Part shown: positions 51,858 to 60,977 of the stretch, one piece after another
Layout of the letters: every line of letters starts with the position of its first letter
How positions within the stretch are numbered: position 1 is the first letter of the stretch
From: RBG-13-51-18 sp963739395
GTDB taxonomy: Bacteria > Chloroflexota > Dehalococcoidia > Dehalococcoidales > RBG-16-60-22
NCBI GenBank assembly: GCA_963739395.1
Contig: CAVUAE010000001.1
Span: forward strand, 310,001-374,000
DNA: 64,000 bases
Direction: 5' to 3'
The notes under the pieces: generated by a model
The model's database searches: none
What the model saw: only the letters and a program-made list of their open reading frames with translations
Told to the model about the DNA's origin: nothing
Made by a program: the position numbers and the translations under genes

Positions 51858-52187
51858 TTTATCCCGAGCGAGCGTAGCGAGTCGAGGGATTACCCCGAGC
51901 TTGTCGAGGGATTACCCTTAACATTATCGTCATTCCCGACCTGATCGGGGAATCCAGTCACCTTTTTCCCGACCCCTTTACCTCTCTGGATCCCGACCCC
52001 GTATCTAGTACGGGGCATGTTTTCATCGGGATGGTTTTCTGTTCTTAATTGTCATTGCGAGGAACCCTTTCGTTTCACTCAGTGTAAACTCCGTGACGTG
52101 GCAATCCCCAGCACTGAACTAAGACAATGATTGAGATTCTCACGGTCGTCCTTCCCTGGAAGGACTCCCTCAGAATGACGGAATAAA
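51858..52187. repeat. Cluster of dispersed intergenic repeats
   Basis: This 330-bp spacer holds no gene. It is a patchwork of short units: GAGCGAGCGTAGCGAGTCGAG, CCCCGAGCTTGTCGAGGG, TTCCCGACCTGATCGGGGAA, GGATCCCGACCCCG, CATTGCGAGGAACC with GTGGCAATCCC, and at 52130-52184 the inverted CATTCTGAGGGAG unit also seen at 9010. Several units recur near 14550, 55620 and 57480. They resemble the nested palindromic repeats scattered in many Chloroflexota genomes. Confidence 0.7.
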
Positions 52188-54686
52188 CTACCCTCGCCAC
52201 TTCTCCACTTCAATTAAGCAGGAGTTAGGCGCCATACCGGGGGCGTTTTTCGAAAGCATGCGCGAAGGCGTCAGGATATTCACGCAGCCTCCCCTATCGA
52301 TGCTGTCAGGGTTGCCCGGCTCAAGTGGATCATACTTTGCGGAGCCGTAGTAAGAATGCGCCACGCCGGCACGTATCCTCACCGTCACTTCAACGATGCA
52401 GAGCACAGCGCCGCGGTCGTTATAAAGCTTCACGATATCCCCGGTTTTTATACCTCTGGGGGCGGCATCGGCGGGGTTTAAGCGTACCGGATGCCAATAA
52501 TAGCCGTTTTTCAGGACTCTATGGCTAGGAATCTCGTTTAACCAGGTAGAATTCGCATCGTGGTGTGTATGAAAGGTATACCTGGGATGGGGTGTTATTA
52601 ACTGGAGAGGATAGTTCTTTATCAACTTGGAATTATAGCCTTCCCAGGAGGGGATATAACGGGGCAAAGGGGGTCTTTCTTTATCATCCGGTTTATGCTT
52701 TTTTAAGCTTTCTGAAACGAACTCCACCTTACCGCTGTAAGTACCCAATTCTTTAGCCTTAGCCGTGTTACGCTTAGGATTAAAGTGGTCGGGGGTATCG
52801 CAGTCTCGTCCGTCATAGAACCATCCCATACTTGGCGTGGACTTATAATTTTTCGGGAAGGGAACGATAAAGTAGCCCTTTTTCTTAAAATCGGCGAAGG
52901 ACATGTATTTGGGGAGGTCGGAAACATTAAAGACCTTCTCTATCCAGTCCTCCTCCGTATTGCCTTCGGTAAATTCTTCTTTCACGCCAAGTCGGTCGGC
53001 AATTTCAGTGAAAATCTGGTAGTCGGACTTCGATTCATATAGCGGTTCAATGCACTTATGCTGGTAGACGATAACGCGGTGGTTGCAGGCGTTCGAGCCA
53101 TGGTGCGTGTAGCCGCCGGTATTCGCCCACTCGCCGATGTCAGGTCGCTCGAAGTTAGTGCAGGCAGGCAGAATGACGTCCGCCAGTCCGGTCTCCGTGC
53201 ACCACCAGCAGTCCTGGTTAACGACAAATTCCAGTTTAGGACTCTGGTACATTTTCACGTAACGGTTCGTCTCGGTCATGGTGCCAAGGTAAGAGCCGCC
53301 GTAGCGATAAAACATTTTCACTTCGGAACAGCCGGGGGCGGGGTAGGTAAAGGGGATAAACTGCTGTTCAAGTGACTGACCGCAAAAAGTCTCGCCCAAC
53401 CATTTGATGGGCGGATTCAAAATTGCTTCCGGCATGAGCAGACGATATATACGCTGCTTGACTGGATTAACAGACGGCTTTTTAGCAAATCTATCGAGGA
53501 AACTGGTACCGTAAGTGGCATAACCAGGGAACTCAAAATCGGCGTTAAAAGGCGCGCCCATGGTCGTGCCCCAGAGTTTAACTCCTGGTTTACCCAGTCC
53601 CTGCATCGCCTGTAAAAGCACCATCAAACGCGCCCACTCGGTGCCGTAAGCCTGACGGCAAGCACCGGATTCACCGCCGCGGGAACCAGCTGCCAGTGTC
53701 GTGCGGGAAGAAGCCCATTCGCGCGCCAGACTCTTGATAATATAAACAGGAACGTCACAAATTTCAGCCGCCCGTTCCGGCGTGCATTTATCGCCGAGGA
53801 CGTGTTTCTTAAATTCCTCAAAGCCGATGGTTCGCTTGGCAATATAGTCTTTATCATAAGTGCCTTCGGTCAGCCAGATATAAGCAATGGCTTCCGCCAA
53901 AGCGGCATCGGTGCCGGGGCGGGGGCTAATCCACTTATCGCCGAGGATAGTCGCCGTATAATTACAAAACGGGTCGATGAAAATCTGCTTTTTACCCAGG
54001 TCGCGCAGCCACAAACGCCACTGGGCTGATTCCTGCCCGCCGTAAATACCCCGCGTCGAATCGGGGTCATTGCCCCAATGGATGATGAGGTCGGAGTTTT
54101 TCAGAGCATCCTCGAGCAAGTCATACTGTTCCGGCATGCCGAGTCGCCAGTAAAAACCATAGGCATGAGTCGCGCCCCAGTGCCAACCTTCCCAGCTATC
54201 AGGATTATCCATAATATCCGTAAAGCCGATGAGGTTAAAAAAGCGCGACCAGGTGGAAGTACGGTAGCCCACATTCCCCCAGTTATGGTGCGAGGAAGCG
54301 CGGGACATAATAGCCTCCGGTCCATAGGCAGCGCGGATACGTTTCATCTCGCCAGCGATGATATCCAGAGCTTTTTCCCAACTGATACGCTTATAGCCGG
54401 ACTTGCCGCGGTTTTGCGGATTACGCTTGCCTTTGGGGTCGAAGTCCTCTCGAATGAGGGGATATTTTAAACGCAAATCGGAGTAGATGCGGGATTTCTC
54501 TACCCCGGTATAAGGTGAAATACAAGCTTTGCGGAGGGGAGAAAACTTCTTCCCTCCCGCCTTAATCGTCCAGGAAGCGGCGTCTTTATCATTTAAAACG
54601 AGCGGTCGGACACGCACGATTTTCCCGTCTCGAACGTATACTTGTACGGGTCCGCCGTTAGTAAGATTAGTCAAGACTTTTTCCAA
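52188..54686 (-). CDS. Molybdopterin oxidoreductase, phloroglucinol-transhydroxylase large-subunit-like
   Basis: 832 aa DMSO-reductase-family molybdenum enzyme. There is no N-terminal Cys motif for a [4Fe-4S] cluster and no Tat signal, so it is predicted to be cytoplasmic. The segment SRASSHHNWGNVGYRTSTW followed by FTDIMDNPDSWEGWHWG is very close to what I recall of pyrogallol-phloroglucinol transhydroxylase alpha subunit, in which a Ser binds Mo. HWGNDPDSTRG, QDCWWCTETG and the C-terminal WHPVRLNPADAAPRGIKTGD cap domain bind the two pterins. The Fe-S beta subunit is not in the window. Start is TTG, with AAAGGT about 7 bp upstream. Acetylene-hydratase- or polysulfide-reductase-like activity are alternatives. 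Confidence 0.75.
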   Translation of the reverse strand: MEKVLTNLTNGGPVQVYVRDGKIVRVRPLVLNDKDAASWTIKAGGKKFSPLRKACISPYTGVEKSRIYSDLRLKYPLIREDFDPKGKRNPQNRGKSGYKRISWEKALDIIAGEMKRIRAAYGPEAIMSRASSHHNWGNVGYRTSTWSRFFNLIGFTDIMDNPDSWEGWHWGATHAYGFYWRLGMPEQYDLLEDALKNSDLIIHWGNDPDSTRGIYGGQESAQWRLWLRDLGKKQIFIDPFCNYTATILGDKWISPRPGTDAALAEAIAYIWLTEGTYDKDYIAKRTIGFEEFKKHVLGDKCTPERAAEICDVPVYIIKSLAREWASSRTTLAAGSRGGESGACRQAYGTEWARLMVLLQAMQGLGKPGVKLWGTTMGAPFNADFEFPGYATYGTSFLDRFAKKPSVNPVKQRIYRLLMPEAILNPPIKWLGETFCGQSLEQQFIPFTYPAPGCSEVKMFYRYGGSYLGTMTETNRYVKMYQSPKLEFVVNQDCWWCTETGLADVILPACTNFERPDIGEWANTGGYTHHGSNACNHRVIVYQHKCIEPLYESKSDYQIFTEIADRLGVKEEFTEGNTEEDWIEKVFNVSDLPKYMSFADFKKKGYFIVPFPKNYKSTPSMGWFYDGRDCDTPDHFNPKRNTAKAKELGTYSGKVEFVSESLKKHKPDDKERPPLPRYIPSWEGYNSKLIKNYPLQLITPHPRYTFHTHHDANSTWLNEIPSHRVLKNGYYWHPVRLNPADAAPRGIKTGDIVKLYNDRGAVLCIVEVTVRIRAGVAHSYYGSAKYDPLEPGNPDSIDRGGCVNILTPSRMLSKNAPGMAPNSCLIEVEKWRG

Positions 54687-54824
54687 GATAGTTACCTTTC
54701 CAACAACGAAAGCATTATGTCAAATATGATATTACAGAAGCGGGAAAACAGGCATGTATAGCATTTCTCCCTTACTAAAAGTATAATAAAAAAACACCTA
54801 TGATATCAAACGGGAGATAGAATA

Positions 54825-55601
54825 ATGCCAGAGAAAAGGCTGCTTTGCTGGAACGTTAACGGCATAAGGGCGATAAAAAATAAGGGCTTTCTTGAATGGT
54901 TCCGGAAAGAATCGCCGGACGTCCTATGTTTACAGGAAACCAAAGCCCAACCCGACCAACTGGATGTTGAACTTAAGGAAGTGCCGGGTTATAACGTCTA
55001 CTGGAATTATCCGGAGAAAAAGGGCTACGCCGGAGTGGCGGTATATACCCGCGATAAGCCGCAAAATGTAAAATACGACTTCGGCAAGGTTAGCCTGGAT
55101 ATCGAAGGACGGGTGATTATCGCCGAATATCCGGCATTTACTTTATTCAATATCTATTTTCCTAACGGCGGTGCGGGTAATAAGCGGGTGCCGTATAAAA
55201 TGGATTTTTATGATGTCTTTTTAAATTACGCTGATTCGCTGGTGAAAGCCGGTAAAAAGCTTATCGTCTGCGGGGACTTGAATACCGCCCATAAAGAAAT
55301 CGACCTGGCACGGCCTAAGGAAAATGTGAAAAATACCGGTTTCTTGCCGGAAGAGCGAGCCTGGATGGATAAATTCGTTGCTCATGGGTATGTGGACACT
55401 TTCCGGCATTTCCATAAGGAGCCGGCGCAATATACCTACTGGGACCTAAAGACCGGCGCGCGTGCCAGGAACGTAGGCTGGAGAATAGACTACTTCTTTG
55501 TGAGTGCGAATTTTCTGTCGGCGGTGACCAGTTCTTTTATTCTGCCGAATGTCATGGGGTCGGACCACTGCCCTATTGGAATGGTTTTAAGAATAGACTA
55601 G
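54825..55601 (+). CDS. xth: Exodeoxyribonuclease III / AP endonuclease
   Basis: 258 aa EEP-fold DNA-repair nuclease, the usual length for ExoIII/ExoA. Key residues are N in CWNVNGIRA (residue 9-11), E in LQETKAQ (about 38), Y in YFPNGGAG (about 111), D/N in CGDLNTAH (about 152), RIDYFF (about 222) and the final GSDHCPIG His. It cuts at abasic sites and trims 3' ends in base-excision repair. Alone on its strand. Confidence 0.94.
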   Translation: MPEKRLLCWNVNGIRAIKNKGFLEWFRKESPDVLCLQETKAQPDQLDVELKEVPGYNVYWNYPEKKGYAGVAVYTRDKPQNVKYDFGKVSLDIEGRVIIAEYPAFTLFNIYFPNGGAGNKRVPYKMDFYDVFLNYADSLVKAGKKLIVCGDLNTAHKEIDLARPKENVKNTGFLPEERAWMDKFVAHGYVDTFRHFHKEPAQYTYWDLKTGARARNVGWRIDYFFVSANFLSAVTSSFILPNVMGSDHCPIGMVLRID

Positions 55602-55604
55602 TCT

Positions 55605-55680
55605 CAAACCATCCCGATGCAAATCGGGATCCAGTTTACATCGATTATTACTGGATTCCGGCTTTCGCCGGAATGGCTAA
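55605..55680. repeat. Palindromic intergenic repeats
   Basis: ATCCCGAT-GCAA-ATCGGGAT and ATTCCGGC-TTTC-GCCGGAAT are two perfect 8-bp palindromes in the spacer between convergent xth and the HAD gene. The TGGATTCCGG and CATCCCGAT units match the families in the 51858-52187 cluster. They may also act as terminators. Confidence 0.6.
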
Positions 55681-55687
55681 TGGCTAA

Positions 55688-56341
55688 TCACCCAAGTTTA
55701 AGTCCTTTTAGTATCTTAATGACGTCAAAAAAATCATTGAATGGGTAGCACTTTAATTTTTCTTTCTGGCAAATCTTTAGTAGGTCGGCGGTGGCACAAA
55801 CGTATTGAGCCTTTCGCGAAGGGTAAATATCCGAAGTGCCATTACCGATATAGATTACCTGATAGCCCTTTTGACAAAGATAGTCGGTGTAAATTTCTTT
55901 GAAACCGGCATCCACTTCTTTACCATCCGGTCCGAGATACCGCACCTTAACCCCGCCGTCATAAAAGATATTCTCCGCCGCATGGATATCAAGTCCGTCA
56001 ATGCCCAGCTTTTTTAGTAACGCCTTGATATAAAAAGATAGCCCGTTACTGACGATAACGACCTTTATACCATTGTTTTCACAATATTTGATGAACTCTT
56101 TTAAACCGGGGCGGATTTTTACGCTGGGGTCAGTCAAAACAAAGTCAGTCAGAGTTTTTTCGTCCGCCTTCATCATGCCGAAGACCATTTTGTTAAAAGC
56201 GCCGACGGTGATATCGCCGGAGGTATATTCATCCAGATGCTTTCGCCAGCCGCTACCGATAAAGTTGTCCAGCAGGAGAAAGCTAACGTCCTCCTCGGTT
56301 ACGGTGCCATCGAAATCAAGTTGAACGGCGGTTTTCTTCAT
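55688..56341 (-). CDS. HAD-superfamily phosphatase, SerB/MtnX-like
   Basis: 217 aa. Motif I is QLDFDGTVTEED (both Asp present), motif II VIVSNGLSFY, motif III Lys near FKEIYTD and motif IV YIGNGTSDIYPS. The cap is helical (about 25-75). This is the HAD-IB/MtnX group that includes phosphoserine phosphatase and the 2-hydroxy-3-keto-5-methylthiopentenyl phosphate phosphatase of methionine salvage. No other salvage gene is nearby, so the substrate is open. Confidence 0.82.
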   Translation of the reverse strand: MKKTAVQLDFDGTVTEEDVSFLLLDNFIGSGWRKHLDEYTSGDITVGAFNKMVFGMMKADEKTLTDFVLTDPSVKIRPGLKEFIKYCENNGIKVVIVSNGLSFYIKALLKKLGIDGLDIHAAENIFYDGGVKVRYLGPDGKEVDAGFKEIYTDYLCQKGYQVIYIGNGTSDIYPSRKAQYVCATADLLKICQKEKLKCYPFNDFFDVIKILKGLKLG

Positions 56342-56434
56342 AGGGAACTATCCTTTACTTGATAAAACCATCTCTTTCCAATATATTAAATACGTCGTTA
56401 GCGGTCAAGCTATTTGATATATGAGAGGTAGTAA

Positions 56435-57478
56435 ATGAACCAAGAAGTCATTAAAACTCTGACGGAAAATGCCTGCGCCTCCATAAGATTCAGGACAAGA
56501 AAAGAAATCCTGGAAGAGAACCCGGATATTAAAGAATATCTTGACGAGATACTTAAAGATAAGCGTGTACAATATGTCTTTACCTGGCAGCAGCCTGACG
56601 GCTTTTTAGGGCAGATAATACATGGCGGCTGGATACCAGAAGTAAAGATGAAATTTGCCGGCACTGGCGCCGAAGGGGCATTACGTTTTCTATCAGAGAT
56701 GGCCCTACCGAAAAATTACCCTGCAGTAGAAAAGGGCTTAAAAGCATTATTAAGAGAAAACTGGCTTCCCGATAAGATAGGAGCTTTTGATTATAAACCG
56801 GAAATCGGACTATACGGCAAGGACTATATCCGGGGGGTAGTTTTTGCCTACTTCGGCATCGAGGAACATGATTTTATTCAAACGGAAATCAAGCGCGCGG
56901 TAGGATACGTAAGCAGAATAAGTGATATACCATCAATAAAAGAAATTACCGGTATATACCAGAACAAATTATATTACGATAAAGGTATTGCCCTGCCGGA
57001 CCTGTATGTTATCAAGCTGCTGGCTTTCACTAAAAGCTGGCGCAACGAGAAGAATACCAAGGCCATCGCTAAAGCTATAGAACATCTCATCGACTTGTCG
57101 CCGTTGCCAAACCTTTACTGTAAGTTGGGACATCAACTATATAGTCCGGCCCGGATATTCCCCCAAGACCTGAAGAAAAGCTTAAACAATTTCCAAACCA
57201 GAGACTGGTTCTACTGGTTCCACACGATGGAACTGTTTGCCAGATTGGACATAGTAAAAATGGTACCGGCTCTCCGGCGGCAGGCCAATGAGTTAAAAGA
57301 AAGGCTGACAGAGGGCAATGGCTTTTTCCCCATCAAACCGGAGCCCCGGATGTTTCAACAATGGAGTGTCTATATCGGTCTGGCTTTAGAGGATAGTTGG
57401 GCGAAAGACCGCTGGAAATACGACCTGACTTTCCGGGCGTTGTTAATTTTGAAATACGCTGGGATGTTGGAAAAATAG
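56435..57478 (+). CDS. Uncharacterised helical protein
   Basis: 347 aa, soluble, no signal peptide. The sequence is a series of amphipathic helices with Trp/Phe/Gly turns (FTWQQPDGFLG, AFDYKPEIGLYG, DWFYWFHTMEL, DSWAKDRWKYDLTFRALLILKYAG). The Q-x-DG-x-(F/W) turn and the repeated helix pairs recall alpha/alpha-toroid proteins such as terpene cyclases and prenyltransferases, but no catalytic DxDD or DDxxD motif is seen. GAGAGG is 8 bp upstream of the ATG. The gene is flanked by convergent neighbours and stands alone. Function unknown. Confidence 0.6.
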   Translation: MNQEVIKTLTENACASIRFRTRKEILEENPDIKEYLDEILKDKRVQYVFTWQQPDGFLGQIIHGGWIPEVKMKFAGTGAEGALRFLSEMALPKNYPAVEKGLKALLRENWLPDKIGAFDYKPEIGLYGKDYIRGVVFAYFGIEEHDFIQTEIKRAVGYVSRISDIPSIKEITGIYQNKLYYDKGIALPDLYVIKLLAFTKSWRNEKNTKAIAKAIEHLIDLSPLPNLYCKLGHQLYSPARIFPQDLKKSLNNFQTRDWFYWFHTMELFARLDIVKMVPALRRQANELKERLTEGNGFFPIKPEPRMFQQWSVYIGLALEDSWAKDRWKYDLTFRALLILKYAGMLEK

Positions 57479-57503
57479 ATTCCCGATCGGGTCGGGAATG
57501 ACG
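57479..57503. repeat. Palindromic intergenic repeat
   Basis: TTCCCGA-TCGGG-TCGGGAA is a 7-bp dyad followed by TGACG. It belongs to the CATTCCCGA family also found at about 51947 and fills the gap between two convergent genes. Confidence 0.6.
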
Positions 57504-57506
57504 TGA

Positions 57507-58484
57507 TTACACATGCAGCTCTATAATATCCCCGTCCTGTAAAACGTGGTCGCGTTTGACCATGATGCCGTCGAACTTGCCAGAGCCCCAGATACGCGCG
57601 TATTTCATCCGCTGGGCGAAAGACTTATGAATAGACATCGCCGCCATCTCCAGCGTACTGCCCGTCTCTAAAACAATGGGGTCGGTCATATCCGGTTTGC
57701 CGCCGGGTTCTTTAGTATAGACGCGGATAACATCCAGCATCTCGAAGATTTTTCTCTTTAGCTCGTCAAGATTACCGGTGGCGTTGATGGCGATAGTCGG
57801 CAGTATGCTGCTATACATTTCTTGTAAATCACGGTAGTTCTTGCCGTCAGGGTCGAGGTCAGTTTTATTGCCAACGATGAGCGCCTTCTTATAATTCACC
57901 GCAGATTCTTCGTCATTCTCTGTTGCCGGGGCTTTACCAAAACTAATATTCTTATCCTTCAACACAGTTATCAGAGCATCCGTCTGTGTCAGAGCATCCT
58001 GGCTTAAGTCAACGACGATTAAGACGGCGTCTGCCCTTCTGATGATGTTCAAGAGCCACCATTCCGGGGGCTGCTCGCCGAAGGGTGGGGTATCGATAAG
58101 CTGAATCTGTACGTTCTCAAAATGCATCATGCCAGGGGTGGCGGACTGGGTGGTATAAGGATAGGCGGCGACGGTGGGTTTTGCATTGGTGATAGACGCG
58201 ACGATTTGCGACTTGCCGGAGTTGGGCGGACCGATTACAGCAATCTGGGCGGCGCCGGCTTTCTCGATCTTCATGGAAGTATGAGCAGTAGCCGCTTTTT
58301 TGTCCATCGACTTGGACATGTTAGCGATTTTCGTGCGGAGTTCCGCCCGTAAATGGTCGGTGCCCTTATGCTTGGGCATGACCGCCAGCATCTCTTCCAG
58401 CCAGGCGATTTTCTCCTGCGTTGTTTTGGCGTTGCGGTAATTCTTTTCCGCCTCGAGGTATTGCGGCGTCAGATTAGCCGGCAT
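57507..58484 (-). CDS. DRG-like GTPase with TGS domain
   Basis: 325 aa TRAFAC GTPase. An N-terminal helical region (about 1-70) precedes G1 GPPNSGKS (about 83), the TT of G2 in AYPYTTQSATPG, G3 DTPP, G4 NKTD, then a C-terminal TGS domain (about 255-325) with HKSFAQRMKYARIWG and RDHVLQDGDIIELHV. This is the layout of Obg-like/DRG proteins, which are mainly archaeal and eukaryotic and bind ribosomes or RNA. It starts 2 bp after uvrC on the same strand, so the two are coupled. A translation-linked role is inference. Confidence 0.82.
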   Translation of the reverse strand: MPANLTPQYLEAEKNYRNAKTTQEKIAWLEEMLAVMPKHKGTDHLRAELRTKIANMSKSMDKKAATAHTSMKIEKAGAAQIAVIGPPNSGKSQIVASITNAKPTVAAYPYTTQSATPGMMHFENVQIQLIDTPPFGEQPPEWWLLNIIRRADAVLIVVDLSQDALTQTDALITVLKDKNISFGKAPATENDEESAVNYKKALIVGNKTDLDPDGKNYRDLQEMYSSILPTIAINATGNLDELKRKIFEMLDVIRVYTKEPGGKPDMTDPIVLETGSTLEMAAMSIHKSFAQRMKYARIWGSGKFDGIMVKRDHVLQDGDIIELHV

Positions 58485-58486
58485 GA

Positions 58487-60328
58487 CTAGAGATACTCCT
58501 TTATCTTTTTCGCTTGCGTCGGTGAAACACCCGCGGCAGCCACCAGCTCATCGATAGAAGCTTCACGGATACGCTGGACAGAGCCAAATTGTCGTAGCAG
58601 AGCGTTTTTACGTCGGGGTCCAATGCCCGGAATACCGTCCATAACCGAAGTGAAGGATTTTTTCCGGTGTAGACTGGAAAAATAGCTGATAGCAAAGCGA
58701 TGGGCTTCATCTCTTAACCGCTGGAGAAGCTGGAGTCCCGCCGAAGACTTAGCTAACACGAGTGGTTTAGCTCTCTTAGGGAGAAATATCTCCTCATTTT
58801 CTTTAGCCAGGCTTGCCAGTGGAGTATTTAGTTCTAACTCTTTAAATACTTCCAATGCGGCATTAAGTTGTCCTTTGCCCCCATCGATGAGGACAAGGTC
58901 GGGCTTGATACTCCAGGTATCTTGTTGTGAAGTGCTGACGCCAGCATGCTTGAAACGCCGCCGTAAAACCTCCTGCAACATCGCATAGTCGTTAGCGCCT
59001 TCAACTGTTTTTATCTTAAAACGTCGGTAATTGGATGTCTTCGGTTTACCATTTTCAAAAACCACCATACTGCCCACCGCCGACGTCCCCTGGATATTAG
59101 AGATATCATATGCTTCCATACGATTAGGTGTAGATGGTAATTTTAACTCTGTTTCCAACTCACTTAAAGCGGCTTCTAGCGACTTGCTGGAAGTAATCTC
59201 TTTTATTTTTATCTGCTCAAAGCCTTGCCTGGCATTCTCTGCCGCGATATCAATAAGCTGTTTCTTTACGCCCTGTCGCGGTACGATAATATCCACCGCC
59301 CCTCCCCTTTTACTCTTAAGCCACTCCCTAATTACATCCTTGTCCTCTACCGGATACTGGATAAGTAGCAGGGGCGGTATTTGGGGGGAGGAGGAATAAT
59401 ATTGTTTGATAAATCCCGTCATAATCTGGACAGGCTCTTCCTGGCGGGCGCCCTGCATCAAAAATCCCTCTCGACCCGTCAGCTTATTATCGCGTACAAA
59501 TAAAACCTGCACATAAGCCTGGTCGCCCTCCTGGACGAAAGCAATAACATCTTCTTCGCCGCGGATAACGGCGGCGATTTTCTCTCCTTCGATAACCTCG
59601 TGCATCGACTGTATCTGGTCGCGGATGCGGGCGGCATTCTCAAAGTCCATCGCCTCGGAAGCGCGACTCATTTTCGCCTGAAGCTCTTTAATTACGTTAT
59701 CACGCTTTCCTTCGAGAAAGAGGGTTACTTCCTTAATAACTTGAGCATAGTCCTCGGGGTGGACGTTACCGGTGCAGGGAGCCAGACAGTGACCGAGATG
59801 GTATTCCAGGCAGGGTCGGGTTGCCTTGCCCGTAATGTCCTTGCTGCAAAAACGTAAAGGAAATAGACGCTTAAGGATACGGAGGGTTTGCTTGACCGAG
59901 CCTGAATTAGAGAAAGGACCGAAATAACGTCCACCATCCTGCTCAAAGCGGCGCGTGACGTAGACCCGCGGCCATTTTTCCTTGATATCGATTTTCAGGT
60001 AAGGGAAGCTCTTGTCGTCCTTAAGCATAATGTTATAACGGGGACGGTACTGCTTGATGAAATTAAGCTCCATGATAAGAGCTTCCTGCTCGGAGTTGGC
60101 GACATAAAAATCAATATCGGCGATATGCTCCACCAGACGTTGGGTTTTAGGCGTTAGTTTAGTCGGCGACTGGAAGTAAGACCGCACGCGATGATGCAGG
60201 TCGGAGGCTTTGCCTACATAGATGATGTTCTTCGCCGCATCACGGTAAATATAAACGCCGGGGCGGTGGGGCAAACGTTTAAGCTGTTCCGTGATAGTGG
60301 GGTTTTTAGCTCCTGCTTCTTTATCCAT
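58487..60328 (-). CDS. uvrC: Excinuclease ABC subunit C
   Basis: 613 aa nucleotide-excision-repair nuclease. An N-terminal GIY-YIG domain (about 20-98: GVYIYRDAAKNIIYVGKA), a Cys-rich CLEYHLGHCLAPC, the UVR motif (about 205-240), an RNase H-like 5'-incision domain with EAYDISNIQGTSAVGSMVVF and LVLIDGGKGQL, and terminal helix-hairpin-helices with IPGIGPRRKNALL. With UvrA and UvrB it cuts on both sides of damaged bases. It is the first gene of a pair with the DRG-like GTPase. Confidence 0.95.
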   Translation of the reverse strand: MDKEAGAKNPTITEQLKRLPHRPGVYIYRDAAKNIIYVGKASDLHHRVRSYFQSPTKLTPKTQRLVEHIADIDFYVANSEQEALIMELNFIKQYRPRYNIMLKDDKSFPYLKIDIKEKWPRVYVTRRFEQDGGRYFGPFSNSGSVKQTLRILKRLFPLRFCSKDITGKATRPCLEYHLGHCLAPCTGNVHPEDYAQVIKEVTLFLEGKRDNVIKELQAKMSRASEAMDFENAARIRDQIQSMHEVIEGEKIAAVIRGEEDVIAFVQEGDQAYVQVLFVRDNKLTGREGFLMQGARQEEPVQIMTGFIKQYYSSSPQIPPLLLIQYPVEDKDVIREWLKSKRGGAVDIIVPRQGVKKQLIDIAAENARQGFEQIKIKEITSSKSLEAALSELETELKLPSTPNRMEAYDISNIQGTSAVGSMVVFENGKPKTSNYRRFKIKTVEGANDYAMLQEVLRRRFKHAGVSTSQQDTWSIKPDLVLIDGGKGQLNAALEVFKELELNTPLASLAKENEEIFLPKRAKPLVLAKSSAGLQLLQRLRDEAHRFAISYFSSLHRKKSFTSVMDGIPGIGPRRKNALLRQFGSVQRIREASIDELVAAAGVSPTQAKKIKEYL

Positions 60329-60382
60329 AGCTAAGCTTATTCTAACATAGCCCGAATAGAGAACAAAGAGAGTTAGATACGC

Positions 60383-60949
60383 TTAAAGCAAGTGTTCCAG
60401 CAGAATCTTTATGCCAATACCGATAAGGATCAAACCACCCACGATTTCTGCCCATTTTCCTGCTAAAACCCCTACCCACCTGCCGATAAGCTGGCCGATA
60501 ATTGTGATTACAAAGGCTGTTACCCCGATGGTGATGCTGGCGGTAACGATATTCACTTTTAAGAAGGCAAAGCTTAATCCTATCGCCAGAGCATCGATGC
60601 TGGTAGCAATCGATAAAGCGAAGAGAGTAAGCCAGCCGTTATAATTCCTGGTTTTCTTACCAGATTTTTCATGGAACGATTCCCAAATCATTCGCCCGCC
60701 GATGAAAACAAGCAAGGCGAAAGCTAGCCAGTGGTCATAAGCCGAAATGAGGTCAATAATAGCGCGTCCCGCCAGCCACCCTAAAACCACCATTAATGCC
60801 TGAAAGATGCCGAAGGCGAGAGGGAAACGCAGGAATTTAGCGAACACAATATGCTTACTGGCAATACCGGAGCTTAAAGCCACCGCAAAGCAGTCGGCAG
60901 AAAGACCAATGGCGATAATGAGAATGGAGACGAAGCTGATATCAGACAC
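60383..60949 (-). CDS. mntP: Manganese efflux pump MntP
   Basis: 188 aa with six predicted helices in two repeats of three. Each repeat starts with the family signature: SADCFAVALSSG (about 18) and SIDALAIGLSFA (about 115), whose Asp residues are required in characterised MntP. It exports Mn(2+). Sits 28 bp after the NarL-type regulator on the same strand. No yybP-ykoY riboswitch fits in that gap. Confidence 0.92.
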   Translation of the reverse strand: MSDISFVSILIIAIGLSADCFAVALSSGIASKHIVFAKFLRFPLAFGIFQALMVVLGWLAGRAIIDLISAYDHWLAFALLVFIGGRMIWESFHEKSGKKTRNYNGWLTLFALSIATSIDALAIGLSFAFLKVNIVTASITIGVTAFVITIIGQLIGRWVGVLAGKWAEIVGGLILIGIGIKILLEHLL

Positions 60950-60977
60950 TGTTTTATTATGCCATATAACCTATTGG

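Noticed and set aside
60950..60977. Manganese riboswitch (yybP-ykoY) before mntP
   Set aside because: Only 28 bp separate the genes, too short for that element, and no conserved sequence was seen.
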